Origin: an uncultured Clostridia bacterium
GTDB lineage: Bacteria > Bacillota_A > Clostridia > Christensenellales > CAG-138
Reading direction: 5' to 3'
Assembly: GCA_946539625.1 (NCBI GenBank)
Contig: CAMNHT010000062.1
Coordinates: forward strand, 1-7,319
DNA length: 7,319 nucleotides
Shown piece after piece: positions 5,838 to 7,319 of this stretch. The translations under genes and the position numbers were made by a program. Numbering within the stretch: position 1 is the stretch's first letter; each line of letters starts with the position of its first letter. The notes under the pieces are model-generated. The model had not been told where the DNA came from and did not search any database. It saw only the letters and a program-made list of their open reading frames with translations.

Positions 5838-7124
5838 TCATTCATTTTCGAACGGATCCCAGCCGGTCCGCATCTTTGCGGACAGGATCCGGTATACGCT
5901 TTCATTCAGCCGGTCTTTGCCGATCGTGCCGTCTTCGACGGCCTCGGTAAGTCCCTTCAAAATCTCCCGCTGATAGGAGTGGTTCGCGCCGCACAGGATC
6001 AGATCCCCGCCGGCAAGGATGAACTGCACCGCGCCGTTTTTGAGCGAGGTCTGTTTTCGAAGCCCTTCCATGCGGAAATCATCGCTCATAACGACGCCCG
6101 AAAAGCCCAGCTCGCCCCGCAGGATCTCCGTGATGAACACCTCCGACTGGCTTGCGATGTGCGCGCTGTCGATCTTCGGGTACGAGATGTGCGCGACCAT
6201 GACGGCGTCCGCCTCTTCTGCGGCTTTTGAAAACGGCACGAGCTCATACTGCAGCAGCTCTTCGAACGTTTTGTTCACGACCGGCGTGCGCTCATGCGAA
6301 TCCGCGTCGGTCGCCCCGTGCCCCGGAAAATGCTTGACGATCGACAGACATCCGCCGTCGTGCAGCCCTTCGATGCAGGCAAGCCCGATCCGCGCCGCAA
6401 CGCCGCTTTCGGACGAAATGATCCGCGTTCCCAAAAATGTTTCGCCCGGCTTCTTTGCAACGTCCAGACACGGCGCGAGGTCCACGTTGATCCCGGCGGA
6501 AAGAAGCCCCTCCGCAATGGTCTGAAACTGCTCCCGCGCGCGTTCCTCGCTGTCCTTCCTGCCGAGCGTCTGCGCGGCGGAAAGCGTCTTTTTCCAGCGG
6601 AACCGCGTGACGCGCCCGCCCTCCACGTCGATGCTGATCAGAAGCGGGATCTCGGACAGGCTTGCGTTTTTCACGCTGTCGGTGAGTTTTTTGCACTGCG
6701 AAAAGCCGCCGTCGCTGTTTGTGCGGGAAATGTTCTGTCCGTACAGGATCACGTTGCCGATCCGGTATTCCTGCAGGATCTTTTTGAAGTCGGCGCTGAT
6801 CTCCTTCGTGCCGGAAAAGCCGAACATGCAAAGCTGCCCGATCTTTTCGGCGTCCGTCATGCCTTCGATATAAGCAAAGAGCCGCTCTTCGGGCGAAGGC
6901 GTCGGTTCGGGCGTCGGTGCAGGGGTGTCGCTCTCTGCATCTTCGGGCGGGGCGCCGGGGACGTTGCTCACAACATCTTCGGGCGGGGCACCGGGGACGT
7001 CGCCGTCGCTCCCCGCGGGGGTTGTATCCGGCGCAGGGGTCACCTGCCCGATCGGCGCGTCGGGTTCCGCCGCGCAGCCGACGAGAAAAATCGCGATCAG
7101 AAGCAAACACCAAAACTTCTTCAT
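5838..7124 (-). CDS. Glycoside hydrolase family 3 lipoprotein, NagZ-like beta-N-acetylglucosaminidase
   Basis: A 428-residue protein counted from ATG 7124. The peptide MKKFWCLLLIAIFLVGC is a lipoprotein signal with Cys17 as the lipid site. A linker (20-78) holds two copies of VPGAPPED and a T-P-E-P run. Residues 79-428 form the family 3 TIM-barrel domain. The NagZ signature KHFPGHG (264-270) is followed by D275-S276-H277, the Asp-His pair used for acid-base catalysis in this subfamily, and SDD (347-349) supplies the nucleophile, probably D348. MVAHISYPKID (309-319) is also typical. NagZ-like enzymes release N-acetylglucosamine from muropeptides or glycan ends during wall turnover; the surface anchor suggests action on the wall outside the cell. 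Only the one-domain NagZ form is present. It is the first gene of the minus-strand operon, with a 15-base gap to the DUF1846 gene. No Shine-Dalgarno precedes ATG 7124. An in-frame ATG at 7145 would add seven polar residues. Confidence 0.93.
   Translation of the reverse strand: MKKFWCLLLIAIFLVGCAAEPDAPIGQVTPAPDTTPAGSDGDVPGAPPEDVVSNVPGAPPEDAESDTPAPTPEPTPSPEERLFAYIEGMTDAEKIGQLCMFGFSGTKEISADFKKILQEYRIGNVILYGQNISRTNSDGGFSQCKKLTDSVKNASLSEIPLLISIDVEGGRVTRFRWKKTLSAAQTLGRKDSEERAREQFQTIAEGLLSAGINVDLAPCLDVAKKPGETFLGTRIISSESGVAARIGLACIEGLHDGGCLSIVKHFPGHGATDADSHERTPVVNKTFEELLQYELVPFSKAAEEADAVMVAHISYPKIDSAHIASQSEVFITEILRGELGFSGVVMSDDFRMEGLRKQTSLKNGAVQFILAGGDLILCGANHSYQREILKGLTEAVEDGTIGKDRLNESVYRILSAKMRTGWDPFENE
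6938..7000 (-). repeat. 27-bp direct repeat in the linker of the glycoside hydrolase gene
   Basis: The segments 6938-6964 and 6974-7000 differ at a single base and lie 36 bp apart, which is 12 codons. They encode the two VPGAPPED-containing copies in the linker (residues 43-50 and 55-62). This is in-frame slippage or duplication in a spacer under weak constraint. Confidence 0.85.
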
Positions 7125-7130
7125 ATTATC

Positions 7131-7159
7131 ATTATAGCATAGCATTTGCGCTTTTACCA
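7131..7159 (-). promoter_or_regulatory. Extended -10 promoter of the minus-strand operon
   Basis: On the minus strand TATAAT (7136 to 7131) is preceded by TG one base upstream, giving TGCTATAAT, a perfect extended -10. With a 17-base spacer the -35 would be TGGTAA (7159-7154), a weak match, which is common for extended -10 promoters. The predicted start of transcription is about 7123-7125, at the ATG of the glycoside hydrolase gene. Confidence 0.6.
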
Positions 7160-7165
7160 GTAAAA
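7152..7165. promoter_or_regulatory. Operator-like palindrome over the -35 position
   Basis: TTTTAC (7152-7157) and GTAAAA (7160-7165) are perfect inverted arms around a two-base centre. The site covers the -35 position of the promoter at 7131-7159, where a bound repressor would block polymerase. The regulator is unknown and none is encoded in the window. Confidence 0.4.
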
Positions 7166-7170
7166 CTTCC

Positions 7171-7220
7171 GTGAATTCATGTCCGCAGGACAATTCACGA
7201 CGGCTCTGCCGTCAATTCAT
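7171..7220. repeat. Modular hairpin repeats bordered by AATTCAY
   Basis: Three copies of AATTCAY (7174-7180, 7192-7198, 7214-7220) alternate with two perfect small hairpins: GTCC-GCA-GGAC (7181-7191) and GACGGC-TCT-GCCGTC (7199-7213). The outer arms GTGAATT (7171-7177) and AATTCAC (7192-7198) also pair around the first hairpin. The arrangement is the same plan as the single module at 2342-2368. The element lies just upstream of the minus-strand promoter. Confidence 0.65.
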
Positions 7221-7319
7221 CCAGATCTGTCATCCTGAGGAACGGATGGTACGCGCGGGTAGCACGCGATCTTCCTCTGTAACGAAGTGGAGAGCGAGGG
7301 GATGTTAAGAAAGTCCAAA
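7221..7319. other. Gene-free end of the window with weak palindromic traces
   Basis: I see no convincing gene here. CATCC (7231-7235) and GGATG (7300-7304) are loosely inverted, and the segment beginning TCATCCTGAGG has the look of a degenerate intergenic palindrome, but the arms match poorly. The sequence continues past the window edge. Confidence 0.3.

Noticed and set aside
5838..5870. Shared GWDP motif between the end of the glycoside hydrolase and the closing motif of the L,D-transpeptidase units
   Set aside because: Only four residues match and the contexts differ; in family 3 enzymes this is simply the end of the domain.
4068..6230. A 720-codon open frame on the plus strand, opposite the DUF1846 gene and parts of its neighbours
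   Set aside because: Its translation is Arg-rich and low in recognisable structure, and it lies antisense to genes with clear conserved motifs. GC-rich codon use leaves the opposite strand open.
7171..7220. CRISPR-like array
   Set aside because: The repeated blocks are only seven bases long, the spacers are 11 and 15 bases and self-complementary, and no cas gene is present.

Overview
The window is a stretch of GC-rich bacterial chromosome, roughly 60% G+C by eye. It most likely comes from a Gram-positive member of the class Clostridia (Bacillota), perhaps the gut Oscillospirales/Christensenellales type. The signs are three lipoproteins with short lipobox signal peptides followed by long T-P-E-P linkers, a DUF1846 protein, purine-rich Shine-Dalgarno sites before some genes, and intergenic palindromes of a modular kind. 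The taxonomic placement is inference; no rRNA or other marker is present.

There are two compact operons that converge. The plus-strand operon (79-2245) holds three tightly packed genes: a lipoprotein with an NlpC/P60 fold that has lost its whole catalytic triad, a chloramphenicol-acetyltransferase-family (CatA-fold) acyltransferase, and a membrane-anchored protein of unknown function. The minus-strand operon (7124 down to 2462) holds a family 3 glycoside hydrolase lipoprotein (NagZ-like), a cytoplasmic DUF1846 protein, and a lipoprotein with two complete, tandemly duplicated YkuD L,D-transpeptidase domains. The operons meet in a 216-bp gene-free stretch (2246-2461) filled with palindromes and closed by a perfect 17-bp bidirectional terminator. 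A second palindrome-rich stretch lies upstream of the minus-strand operon (7125-7319).

The theme is the outside of the cell wall. NagZ-like enzymes trim N-acetylglucosamine from muropeptides or glycan ends, YkuD domains make 3-3 cross-links or attach proteins, and the NlpC/P60 fold normally cuts stem peptides but here looks like a binding pseudoenzyme. Whether the two operons act together is not shown by sequence.

The points most worth a second look are the dead NlpC/P60 triad (Cys-His-His replaced by Pro-Cys-Tyr), the double-headed L,D-transpeptidase, the modular hairpin repeats built on AATTCAY, and the promoter of the minus-strand operon, where a perfect palindrome lies on the -35 position and the predicted transcript start falls on the start codon.
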